Below, piece by piece: positions 55,589-63,905 of a stretch of DNA of 64,000 bases; positions within the stretch are counted from its first letter, which is position 1, and each line of letters begins with the position of its first letter. Source of the DNA: Pedobacter nototheniae (GTDB lineage: Bacteria > Bacteroidota > Bacteroidia > Sphingobacteriales > Sphingobacteriaceae); the NCBI RefSeq assembly GCF_004335085.1, contig NZ_RQRS01000011.1:110374-174373 (forward strand). Direction: 5' to 3'. The translations under genes were made by a program, and so were the position numbers. Below the pieces are notes generated by a model. The model had not been told where the DNA came from. It worked only from the letters and a program-made list of their open reading frames with translations, and ran no database searches.

Positions 55589-56350
55589 TTATTCGTCATA
55601 ATCTTCGGGAAGGTCAATTGAGATGTCAAGGTTTTTTGCTATTCTTTCTGTCACTTGTTTTGAATTTTCCCATCCTCCACAAAAATACTGGCTCATCGCA
55701 ATTGTAATTACTGCGATGCTGTCTTTTGCCATGCAGATTTTTTCGCACAGTTCGTCGATGTAATCATTATCTAGAAACTGAACATAATTGTCATTTCCTT
55801 CTTCCTGAAAAAAATAGTCGATATCTAGATCAATAATCCATTGCTCCTCACTTTTTATAATAGCTGGAAATAGATCCAAAAGCTCGTTTGGTTCAATGAA
55901 GCGATTAATTTTAAAGCCAGGAGGGACTTTTTGTCGCGGTTCATTTATACTGAATATGTTTGTATTGAAGAAAGAAGGGAATACGTGGTTCAGATTCGCA
56001 ATGAAATTATCATAACGAAATAAGGGTTTAACATCGGGACTTCCATCCATTCCAGTCTGAATAGAGCAATACTCGTCAATCGTCATTTCTTTATTGAGCA
56101 AAAGAGACCGCATATAGGCTGGAGATTCATTACTGACTAGGTCGTCGTGAGTATCAATATGGAAGAAACCATATTTTTGTTGGCTGTCTAAATGATGAAG
56201 CCAGCACCAGGCTGCACCAGAGTGATTGTCCATAAAGTAGACTTTTCCGGATTGATATATAAAACCTAATTCCCAAATACCGTCCGCAACCTTATTTAGA
56301 TCAGGTCGTCTAATCCAAGTTTGATGTGAATTTTCTTCGTTTATGCTCAT
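55589..56350 (-). CDS. UPF0489 family protein (arginase/deacetylase-like fold), copy 2
   Basis: 253 residues. UPF0489 (C5orf22-like) signature regions: YFMDNHSGAAWCWLHHLDSQ, FFHIDTHDDLVS, and WIIDLDIDYFFQEEG, followed by VITIAMSQYFCGGWENSKQV. The HxDxHDD and DxDxD clusters are placed like the metal ligands of the arginase superfamily, so a metal-dependent hydrolase of unknown substrate is a reasonable inference. It is the second of two tandem paralogues, 52 bases after copy 1. Confidence 0.75.
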   Translation of the reverse strand: MSINEENSHQTWIRRPDLNKVADGIWELGFIYQSGKVYFMDNHSGAAWCWLHHLDSQQKYGFFHIDTHDDLVSNESPAYMRSLLLNKEMTIDEYCSIQTGMDGSPDVKPLFRYDNFIANLNHVFPSFFNTNIFSINEPRQKVPPGFKINRFIEPNELLDLFPAIIKSEEQWIIDLDIDYFFQEEGNDNYVQFLDNDYIDELCEKICMAKDSIAVITIAMSQYFCGGWENSKQVTERIAKNLDISIDLPEDYDE

Positions 56351-56402
56351 GTAGATTGTCTTTCTAGTATCTAAATTGTTGCTAAATTATGCTTCTGTTC
56401 TA

Positions 56403-57119
56403 TTAAATTGACAACGGATCGATACTCAAATTAAGATATTTATTTAGGCTATTGTACATTGCAATACTATTTTCCCAGCCTCCGCAGCACTCTGGACTCA
56501 ACGCTATGGTTACCAATGCAGCTTTATCAATCAATGGCCTAATTTTATCTGCAAAGGTCTTTAATTCATTATCGGTTAGTATTTTTTTATACTTTCCATT
56601 TCTTTCGATAAAAAAGACATCTATATCTAGGTTGATTATTTTAGCTTGTGCCTTTCGGTCCTGCTGTTCAAAAAGCTCTTGCAGAGTGAATTCTTTATTC
56701 ATCCATCTCTTTAGTGAAGTATTTTTTAAATACCTGTATTTTGCTGGTAGTTTAACAGGGGTTACAAACTCGAAATTTTTTAACGTATATGGATTAAAGA
56801 CATTATATAGTTCGATAAAGTTATTCCACATTAACATCTGATGACCATTTACCTTCAAGGCTACTGCTTTTTCAATTGGCATGGATTTAAACTTCTCATT
56901 TTTATAGAGATGAAATGCCTCTTTCACTAAGGCATCACTTAAGTCATTATGCCTATCTATATGCAATAGCGTGTAGTTTTTCATTGGGTCAAGATCTTTG
57001 CTCCAGCACCAGAATGCAGCTAAATGGTTATCCATTATATAGATATTCCCTTCCTTGGCAAGATAATTCAAGTCAAAGGTCCGGGAGAATTTCTGCCCTT
57101 TATTTAATATGATATTCAT
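56403..57119 (-). CDS. UPF0489 family protein (arginase/deacetylase-like fold), copy 1
   Basis: 238 residues. Same family as the gene just downstream: YIMDNHLAAFWCWSKDLDPM, LLHIDRHNDLSD, IINLDIDVFFIERNGKYKKI and LVTIALSPECCGGWENSIAM. Here the first acid cluster is HIDRHND. The two copies share the motifs but little else, so they diverged long ago and may form a hetero-oligomer. The gene opens the minus-strand pair; IS21-like relics lie upstream. Confidence 0.75.
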   Translation of the reverse strand: MNIILNKGQKFSRTFDLNYLAKEGNIYIMDNHLAAFWCWSKDLDPMKNYTLLHIDRHNDLSDALVKEAFHLYKNEKFKSMPIEKAVALKVNGHQMLMWNNFIELYNVFNPYTLKNFEFVTPVKLPAKYRYLKNTSLKRWMNKEFTLQELFEQQDRKAQAKIINLDIDVFFIERNGKYKKILTDNELKTFADKIRPLIDKAALVTIALSPECCGGWENSIAMYNSLNKYLNLSIDPLSI

Positions 57120-57392
57120 TGATCTAGCTTATTTTGGTCAAGGTTAAAAATACAATATATCTGTAACAACTTTCTAATCAACCTCCCGTAAAACCGTTTT
57201 TTACCTTCTCAGCTTTGGCCTTTGGCCCAATCAAAACCATTGAGCCATGAACAATTTAGGTAATAAAGCTAGGCCGTGAATTCAACGGCAAACATTATCG
57301 GAAGATCAAAAGGGTCGTCACCACGCCGCGCAAAAATATTCGCTCCAAACTCAAGGGATTACTCCTATTAGATCGATATACCTAAATAACTG

Positions 57393-57863
57393 GGTATTTC
57401 GCCAAAAGTGGCCACTCATTCCGCGTTTAAACTGACGTTTAATTCCGCTTCAAACTGACCGCCTATTTCGGGACAAAGTGGCCGTTTTTAGGTTCTAAGC
57501 CATATTTTCGTCTTGCTTTTCACTAATCATTTTGATCAAATAAGCCAAATTTAAGCCCCAGGAACTTCCGTTCTACTGCAGGATGGGAGCATGGTTCACC
57601 TTTGTTGTTAACCTTCTTTAAATCGCCTTATTTTGAGGCCGAGCTTTGGAGTAGTTGAAAAAGGGTGTTTAAGGTGATGTTTTGATGTAAAAATGAGTCG
57701 GGGAGTCAAATGAGAAACGCTTTAGGCGCTATGGATGGTAATCCAGGAGAGTTAGCTATATTCGTTCAAGGGAAAGGAACTTTATGGACTCACTCGGCAG
57801 CCTAATTCGCGGCCACTTTGCCCCGAAACAATGGAGCCATTTTCGCCGAAATGAGCACCTAAT
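57393..57863. mobile_element. remnant IS21-type element with both ends, no transposase
   Basis: Left end 57393-57485 carries four tandem imperfect repeats of 22-24 bases (ATTTCGCCAAAAGTGGCC, ATTCCGCGTTTAAACTGACG, ATTCCGCTTCAAACTGACC, ATTTCGGGACAAAGTGGCC). The right end 57810-57863 has the inverted versions (GGCCACTTTGCCCCGAAA, GCCATTTTCGCCGAAATG). Multiple terminal repeats of this kind are the hallmark of IS21-family elements. About 320 bases between them hold no istA or istB, only short coding-like scraps. The whole gap 57120-58182 holds this element and two gene relics. Confidence 0.55.
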
Positions 57864-57937
57864 AAGGCTGTGTTATAATTCTACCAGCTGATTTTTATAA
57901 ACAGCAAACAAGGCACATTGTTTTATCGTCAGGCTTT

Positions 57938-58155
57938 ATGGCCTTCAGCAAGCAAGTTGAAAAGGATTTACACAGCAAATTTAGCAACAAACGCGTCGGG
58001 GACTAAACATCCGGCTAATCGTAGAGGACCTAACAACCTTGAGCTGGTATATGGCCGATCTGTTAAATACAACTAGGTTGATTAACCAGCTTACAGAAGA
58101 TGACAATGTTCTAGAAAACCTCAAAGCCATATATAAATTTTTACCTGTAATTTAA
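57938..58155 (+). pseudogene. frameshifted relic upstream of the membrane-protein gene
   Basis: From the ATG at 57938 one frame reads MAFSKQVEKDLHSKFSNKRV and stops at GD-TAA. A second frame takes over in the G-run (CGGGGAC) and continues LNIRLIVEDLTTLSWYMADL, then TRLINQLTEDDNVLENLKAI to a TAA at 58155. The pieces join smoothly, so one base was probably gained or lost in the G-run. No family recognised. It ends 27 bases before the next gene. Confidence 0.45.
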
Positions 58156-58182
58156 TTATCTTGCACGAAAAATACGCTCTTA

Positions 58183-59103
58183 ATGATTGACAATCTCACC
58201 AAATATGCCGGGATAATTCCCATTGTGGCAATTATCGTATATCTTTTGGGATACATCAGCCTTGAAACCTATTTGTATTCCTATGGTATTGATGAAAATA
58301 TAGGACTGGATTTTTCCGTGCTCAGACATGGAATGCTCCTGTCGGTAATTATCGGGCCAATTGTAGCGCTTTGTTTTGCCGACTTCAAATCCGGAAACTA
58401 TGATAATGTTGACCCGGGAAAATCAGAGACATTGATCCACAACCTACATGATGCAATGGGCTACACCATTCTTTACACAATTCCATTGGGCTTCGTTTTT
58501 TATGGCCGGGATATGGATGCATCCACATGGATCATGATCTCAGTACTTTTTGTCAGCCTTTTGCTCAATAAAATTCCCATGAAGCCTGATGTATCAAAAG
58601 CATTAAAAGGCATGTTTCTGCTATGTCCAATGGTTTTGTTTTGCATCCTTACAATTACATTTCCCATTACTGGTAAAGTTGCGCTCTACACATTACAGAT
58701 GTTGATTTTCTTTGGCTGTTCCTGTCTTAGAATTTACAATAAAGATCATCAAACCTATCAGGCTAGCAAAATTGGGTCCGTGGTACTGGCTGTTGTATCT
58801 GGAGCCGCGCTATTTGGCTCTTATCTTGTCACTGATATACCAGCAAGATATGGTGGCGAACTCAGAACACAAACGCGCTACTATTTGAATGCAGATAAAT
58901 TCAAGGAAATACAGAATGATGAGATCTGTAAAACTGTTGGTTCAGATCGTTCGATTTCGCTAAGGAAGGTTTATCAAACGACCGACAATTTCTATTTTTT
59001 AATAGAAAAGAAGTTTGTTTTTTCCCTTCCAGCTGATTATTTCGAGGTCACCCAATCCACGATTCCTCGGGGGTTCATCCAATCTCCAGTAAACGCCAAA
59101 TAA
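58183..59103 (+). CDS. multi-span membrane protein paired with a metalloprotease
   Basis: 306 residues. About seven hydrophobic helices (IIPIVAIIVYLLGYISLETY, MLLSVIIGPIVALCFADF, ILYTIPLGFVFYG, MFLLCPMVLFCILTITFPI and others). The final 90 residues are soluble and probably exported or cytoplasmic (RYGGELRTQTRYYLNADKFK). No family recognised. The next gene, an HExxH protease, starts 3 bases after its stop, so the two work as a pair: the membrane protein may be its substrate, anchor or sensor (inference). Confidence 0.75.
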   Translation: MIDNLTKYAGIIPIVAIIVYLLGYISLETYLYSYGIDENIGLDFSVLRHGMLLSVIIGPIVALCFADFKSGNYDNVDPGKSETLIHNLHDAMGYTILYTIPLGFVFYGRDMDASTWIMISVLFVSLLLNKIPMKPDVSKALKGMFLLCPMVLFCILTITFPITGKVALYTLQMLIFFGCSCLRIYNKDHQTYQASKIGSVVLAVVSGAALFGSYLVTDIPARYGGELRTQTRYYLNADKFKEIQNDEICKTVGSDRSISLRKVYQTTDNFYFLIEKKFVFSLPADYFEVTQSTIPRGFIQSPVNAK

Positions 59104-59106
59104 AAC

Positions 59107-60195
59107 ATGTTAAAAAGAGAAGCGCTCCCGCGGTTTGATATTCCCGGATTTGGAGTATGCCTTAAGCCCGATTCTTCAGCTGTAAGTAAAGAAAAAAGCG
59201 AGAAATACTTAGAAGACACCGTCGCATTTTTAATTAGCGAGCTGGTAGGTGAAGCTTTCGCACTGGAAACCAATATTGAGCAGGAAGGAAATTTTTCGAT
59301 CAGAATTTCAAAAATTCCATCACCGGATCTGCCCACCTATTCAATGACTGTGGATGAAGGAGTATTCAGATGGATTTATGATGCGCTTTACGTTGTTTTA
59401 TCAAACAACAATGTCTTCGCTGGCTTGGGCATGTCCACAGAAGAATTCAAAATACCAACTTTGGAAGTGCCCAATTGGTATTCCCTGGATATTGCAATGG
59501 CATGTTTTGAAAAGCAGGTTCTATTTGATGCTGCCCGAATGGATTTACATAATTTCCTATACAACGTTATTTTAAGCTTTATCCTTCGCCACGAAATGCG
59601 GCACATTGCAAATGGGCATATCGGATACCTACTAAACAACAAAAGGGATACATTTAATGAAAACACCAACAACGGTCTAAGTGCCTTAGATAGCCAAACC
59701 ATGGAAATGGACGTAGACTCATGCGTTTTTGCAGGTCTATTGGATGGGTTTTTAGCCAATCCCGATCACAAATCAATGATGCCAGTAGAATTGCAGGATG
59801 AGCGTGGCATGCTCATGACCTGTCTTTTTACCATACAATTTCTTTTCTACTGCCTTCCTTCCAGAAAGGTAAGTAATCTTCAGGACGCGCAGAAAAATGG
59901 TCATCCCAATGCGTTTTTAAGGTACTTTTTTTGTTTTACCTCAGGTTTGTCACTCTTAAAAGATAAATATCCTAGCTTGACTGATCAGTTCGCAGAACTT
60001 GGTAGCACTAACTTCCATACTTTGCTTGGTAATCTTCATGGGATGGGACTTGTTGACCTGGACAAAATAGAAGCCGATCAGCAATGGACTTTATCAGCAG
60101 AGGGGATGGCCTACGCCGACAGCATATGGAACAACTGGGACAACTGGATACCTAAATTGCAGTCGTTTTGTTATTTGCGCTTAGCGGGTACCTAA
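59107..60195 (+). CDS. HExxH zinc metalloprotease-like protein
   Basis: 362 residues. Zinc motif His162-Glu163-Met-Arg-His166, within FILRHEMRHIANGHIGYLLN. A likely third ligand is Glu200 in MEMDVDSCVFAGLLDG, with Asp204, a spacing like M48/Lit-type (U49) peptidases. Lit of E. coli is an HExxH protease that stops phage growth by cutting EF-Tu; whether this protein belongs to that family needs a profile search. No membrane helix of its own. Operon with the upstream membrane protein (3-base gap). The C-terminal 100 residues look like a winged-helix or all-alpha domain. Confidence 0.7.
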   Translation: MLKREALPRFDIPGFGVCLKPDSSAVSKEKSEKYLEDTVAFLISELVGEAFALETNIEQEGNFSIRISKIPSPDLPTYSMTVDEGVFRWIYDALYVVLSNNNVFAGLGMSTEEFKIPTLEVPNWYSLDIAMACFEKQVLFDAARMDLHNFLYNVILSFILRHEMRHIANGHIGYLLNNKRDTFNENTNNGLSALDSQTMEMDVDSCVFAGLLDGFLANPDHKSMMPVELQDERGMLMTCLFTIQFLFYCLPSRKVSNLQDAQKNGHPNAFLRYFFCFTSGLSLLKDKYPSLTDQFAELGSTNFHTLLGNLHGMGLVDLDKIEADQQWTLSAEGMAYADSIWNNWDNWIPKLQSFCYLRLAGT

Positions 60196-60327
60196 AATAA
60201 TCATCAAAACATTCTCGTAGAAGTTCGCAACACCGGACGAAGTCGGTAGGAATAAGCGTGGAGCGAAAACATGTCGGATCAACTAAGATAATCATAACTC
60301 AAACAATGAGCTTTGCCCACAAAAAAC

Positions 60328-60708
60328 TTACTTTGATTTTTTGCGCTTCAAATATTGATACACCCCAAAGGCAACAACAGTAACTGCAAGCCCAGACCAA
60401 AACTTAATCAACCGCCTATGGTACACCCCAGAGCCAATTAGTTTATTGTTTTCAATAATATCACGCTTTTGGTAAGCCATTTCCCTTTCATCAGCCCATT
60501 CATTGATTTCTTTTTCAGTCAACTTATCCTCATCAACCCTAGAAAGAAGGCTGTCGATTCTTGCGATCAATTTTTTATTCTCCAATTTGGCAATGTCATA
60601 TTCAGCCATCCTTACATTTCCCCGGTAAGAGGAAAAAGCATAATAAGCAGTAAAACCTAGAGCAAGTATGAATATGAGATAAAAGCTTTTTCCTTTTTGT
60701 GTTTCCAT
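60328..60708 (-). CDS. small two-span membrane protein next to the PIN gene
   Basis: 126 residues from the ATG at 60708 (METQKGKSFYLIFILALGF); upstream in-frame codons add 28 residues not typical of a start. An N-terminal helix, a coiled-coil middle (YDIAKLENKKLIARIDSLLS, EDKLTEKEINEWADEREMAY) and a C-terminal helix (LIKFWSGLAVTVVAFGVYQY) ending KRKKSK. No family recognised. It lies 88 bases downstream of the PIN gene on the same strand and could be its membrane partner. Confidence 0.55.
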   Translation of the reverse strand: METQKGKSFYLIFILALGFTAYYAFSSYRGNVRMAEYDIAKLENKKLIARIDSLLSRVDEDKLTEKEINEWADEREMAYQKRDIIENNKLIGSGVYHRRLIKFWSGLAVTVVAFGVYQYLKRKKSK

Positions 60709-60796
60709 AGTTAAATATAAAATTAGGTCTTTCGTTACAGTGTCTGACTTTGAGGAAATACTTGGCATTTGAATGCAGAAAACCTCAACCACAGAC

Positions 60797-62200
60797 TTAA
60801 GCGTTGCTGTCCAAATTTATTTGAAGATAGATGACTTGCTTATGATGGCTGTTTGTACCAAAGGCCAAGGTGATATTTGATGTTCCAACCTTCCATTCAC
60901 GCAAAATACCCCGATCTCCGGCACTTTCATAGTCATCAATGGCCACGCGTTCTTTTAGATCAGACGGCAGGCCAAACAACCGGATACATTTTGTGAGCAG
61001 CAGATCGAACTCCGAATACATCACACCTTTTTCATCATCGCCAGTTCTAAACAAAAGCACCGACAAAGCGCCGAGAGTTTGTTCTAACTGCAAACGATTA
61101 AAATAATTGAGCACGCGGTAGGGAAGTTTAATTACCTTTTTGTCCCCAGGTATAGTGCTATGGAGCACAAATCCATTGCTTGCTGAAAACTTAAGTCCCT
61201 GTAAAAAGGAGGAAAGATCATCTTCATTAGCCAATAACAAACGCGATTTTAACATCAGTTCTGATGAAGAAATTACCTCGGTTTTTATACCCATCATTTT
61301 ATAGGCAATAAAGGCTTTAACCAAAACCCCGTTATCATCGGAAACAAAATAATCGGCATTACTGGCAAAATAGGCATGTGCAGCGTCCCGATATATATCA
61401 ATGTAACTGTTCTTTTTGCGCTTTCCACCTGCACGTTCCTCAGTAACTCCCAGGAATTCCAACTGACTATAAAAATTTACGAAGCGATTAAAAGTGTCAC
61501 TCTTGTCTGACCCTGTATTGATGATCTCCACCATCTCGGTAAAAGTTTTTCCAAAAGCAGTATCCCGCATGCGCTGATCAAAATCAAATGACCAGGTGTC
61601 AAAGCTATAGTCCTCTCTTGAAATATACTCCCGGATAATATTTTGGTATTTTGAAAACTCCTTTTTGCTTGTGAGCAGCTCAGAGACTGAACCCATACCC
61701 GCTACCGCTTCTCTTATTGTGGATACGTTACCCAATGCCTCACCAGTTCGTTCTCCAACTAATTTAGCGAAGCTTGGGTCATTTTTTAAGCCCGCCAGCA
61801 GCGGACCATCGAAAATTGATTTCATCAACTGTTTGAGCATCGCCAGGTCCGGATCACCAAAAAGCTCCTCCACATAACCGATAGGGTCTTGCAGAACTCG
61901 GTTATAGGTTTCATAATCCTTATTTTGATAAGCCTCTGGAGGTGTCGCCAGATAAATGTGAAGCTTCTTATATACATGGTCGAAACTTAGGTAATTCTTT
62001 TGCACATACTGCTGCATATGGTTAAGGTCAAACTCCCGGTAGATAGGATCTGAACCCGAAAGGTCATCTAGATGTGCATCTGAAAACAAAAACAAAAAAG
62101 CAGGGCGAAGGGAATCAACCACTTGATTCAATGCCGGATCGAAAAGTTTACCACCTTTTTTAATTTTCCTAAAAACGTTACTGTCCAAGTATAAGCGCAT
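60797..62200 (-). CDS. large PIN-like domain protein
   Basis: 467 residues from the ATG at 62200 (MRLYLDSNVFRKIKKGGKLF); 10 further in-frame codons lie upstream. The N-terminal LYLDSNVF with Asp6 and a later NADYFVSDDNGVLVKAFIAY with Asp-Asp-Asn match the two acidic clusters of a PIN nuclease, with a long helical insertion between them. The C-terminal 150 residues (NYFNRLQLEQTLGALSVLLF, YSEFDLLLTKCIRLFG) are unknown. PIN proteins of this length occur in defence islands. Metal-dependent RNA cleavage is the likely activity (inference). Confidence 0.7.
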   Translation of the reverse strand: MRLYLDSNVFRKIKKGGKLFDPALNQVVDSLRPAFLFLFSDAHLDDLSGSDPIYREFDLNHMQQYVQKNYLSFDHVYKKLHIYLATPPEAYQNKDYETYNRVLQDPIGYVEELFGDPDLAMLKQLMKSIFDGPLLAGLKNDPSFAKLVGERTGEALGNVSTIREAVAGMGSVSELLTSKKEFSKYQNIIREYISREDYSFDTWSFDFDQRMRDTAFGKTFTEMVEIINTGSDKSDTFNRFVNFYSQLEFLGVTEERAGGKRKKNSYIDIYRDAAHAYFASNADYFVSDDNGVLVKAFIAYKMMGIKTEVISSSELMLKSRLLLANEDDLSSFLQGLKFSASNGFVLHSTIPGDKKVIKLPYRVLNYFNRLQLEQTLGALSVLLFRTGDDEKGVMYSEFDLLLTKCIRLFGLPSDLKERVAIDDYESAGDRGILREWKVGTSNITLAFGTNSHHKQVIYLQINLDSNA

Positions 62201-62419
62201 TATATCTAGATTTCTAAAACTCAAATACACTCAAAGGTAAATCCAGATGGTACCTGGAACTAAAATCAAAAAAATAATTTATTTTCATTTAGGGAAATAT
62301 GTACTTGAGCAGACGTTCAAAAAATGTTAAGTTTGATTTTAGAAACGCGGCAATTTGAGAGGTGATCCGATTTCAAGAAAATTACTTTTTCTGAGTTACA
62401 TCCGAACTTTTTAATTTAT

Positions 62420-63277
62420 ATGCTCAATCAAGAAAAATTAGACTGGCAGGGCTACGAGGTTATCACCAAATACATCCACGAAATCTTGGGCAACGAATAC
62501 GGCGTAAAGGTAATCGGCCATGGCAAAGACTGTAAGGTTAAAGGAAAGTCTGGAGTATTCCATCAGATTGACGTGCTCACCGAGCAGACCAGCGGACCGG
62601 AAGCCTACCGTACCGCCATCGAATGCAAATTCTGGAACAAAAAAGTCACCAAGGATACCCTGATGAAACTATTGGGCATCATGGAAGATGCCGATATTGC
62701 AAAAGGAATAGTAGTATCCAAAGCCGGATTTACCCCGGATGCGCTAACCTTCGCAAATCACAAAGGAATAGAGCTCATTAACCTAAGAGAAGTTCAGGAA
62801 AAAGATCTAAACGGCAACCATACCTTAAGTCCGGGAATACTGGACGTACACATCAATTCAACCGTTAGCAGACCTTTCATAACCAACATCGATTTTGGTA
62901 CCGCCAGGATGATCCTGGAAAGCAGCGAGCAAATGATTCACTTACACAACGCGTCCATCATCACCCCAGATGGCAAACAAATCCCTTTTCAAAACTATAT
63001 GACACCCTTTCAAAAATTTCTCAGAGACCAGGACACCCCGTTAAAAATATTCACAGAAGCCATTTCACCCGCCACAGGCGAGTTTATAATGGCTGGCAAC
63101 AAAGTCAAAATCGAAAAGCTAGTATTTACCGGCTTCCTGCAAGAAATCAAGGAAAATCAGATCAAATCATTTACCATTCAAGACCAGGTCTATATGATCA
63201 TGGAAAAGATTTTTGAGCATAGGGTTTTTGTACTTTCCGATAGTGGATTGATCTATAAATTCCCAATGGAAACTTAA
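62420..63277 (+). CDS. Mrr-type restriction endonuclease-like protein
   Basis: 285 residues. N-terminal Mrr-type catalytic domain: FHQIDVLTEQ with Asp51, and TAIECKFWNKKVTKDTLMKL with Glu68-x-Lys70, forming the PD-(D/E)xK site. IAKGIVVSKAGFTPDALTFA is the conserved strand-helix after it. Residues 135-285 form a separate beta-rich domain (SPATGEFIMAGNKVKIEKLV) of unknown function. No methylase is next to it, as for other type IV-like, modification-dependent enzymes. It is less AT-rich than the left half of the window. Confidence 0.82.
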   Translation: MLNQEKLDWQGYEVITKYIHEILGNEYGVKVIGHGKDCKVKGKSGVFHQIDVLTEQTSGPEAYRTAIECKFWNKKVTKDTLMKLLGIMEDADIAKGIVVSKAGFTPDALTFANHKGIELINLREVQEKDLNGNHTLSPGILDVHINSTVSRPFITNIDFGTARMILESSEQMIHLHNASIITPDGKQIPFQNYMTPFQKFLRDQDTPLKIFTEAISPATGEFIMAGNKVKIEKLVFTGFLQEIKENQIKSFTIQDQVYMIMEKIFEHRVFVLSDSGLIYKFPMET

Positions 63278-63429
63278 TACCCGATTAAATTACTCATCAA
63301 ACCTCTAGACCACTCAGAAATACATTAACCACCAGCAACCAGTAACACACCGAAGCCTTTTCAGACAAACTGTTTACTCCAGATACTTCATCAATCATCA
63401 AGTCAAAATTTGTTATTATTGCCAAATGG

Positions 63430-63905
63430 GCATTTCGCTAAAAGTGTGCAGTGATTCTCATTCCAAACTGTACATCTCGTTTTTACCATCTGGTCTTAAT
63501 GGTATCCTAAAGACTGACCCAAATATATCCAATCCGGCCCAATCTGACCTGGTCATTTTTCAAACAGTATTCGCAATTGTTGGGCCACTGACCCTCCGCC
63601 TGATTCCTTAGAAGGCAATATTCAGCGTCTAAAAGGATATTTTAGACTTGGACTAACAGAAAATTACCTTCGATAAAAAATACTCCAACAAAATATTTAT
63701 AAGTTTCGATTTTAAGGCCTTTAGCGCATTGACAATTCAACTTCTCCATGCAAAACAATCAATGAGTCCTGTCAGGCTTCCGGAACGCTTAAAGCCGCTT
63801 AAAATGAACCGAGTGGCCATTTTGGAGCGAAATAGAGTGAACAATATAGTCCGAAAAAGCTGGCCACTATGTGGGTTCTTCGTCACTTTTGGTGAAAGTA
63901 TATTA
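63430..63905. mobile_element. second remnant IS21-type element, both ends but no transposase
   Basis: Left end at 63430-63475 (CATTTCGCTAAAAGTGTGC, CATTCCAAACTGTAC) and right end at 63809-63903 with four inverted imperfect repeats (GGCCATTTTGGAGCGAAA, GTGAACAATATAGTCCGAAA, GGCCACTATG, CACTTTTGGTGAAAG). The layout, length (about 475 bases) and end sequences match the element at 57393-57863, so both may be non-autonomous derivatives. Rest of 63278-64000: no gene. Confidence 0.5.

Noticed and set aside
57260..57385. Coding-like frame GREFNGKHYRKIKRVV... before the first IS21-type element
   Set aside because: Only about 40 codons, no start codon after the upstream TAG, and no family recognised; may be another relic but cannot be supported.
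57500..57640. Minus-strand frame ending FLGLKFGLFDQND within the IS21-like remnant
   Set aside because: Coding-like but only about 35 codons and bounded by stops; could be a transposase tail, but this could not be shown.
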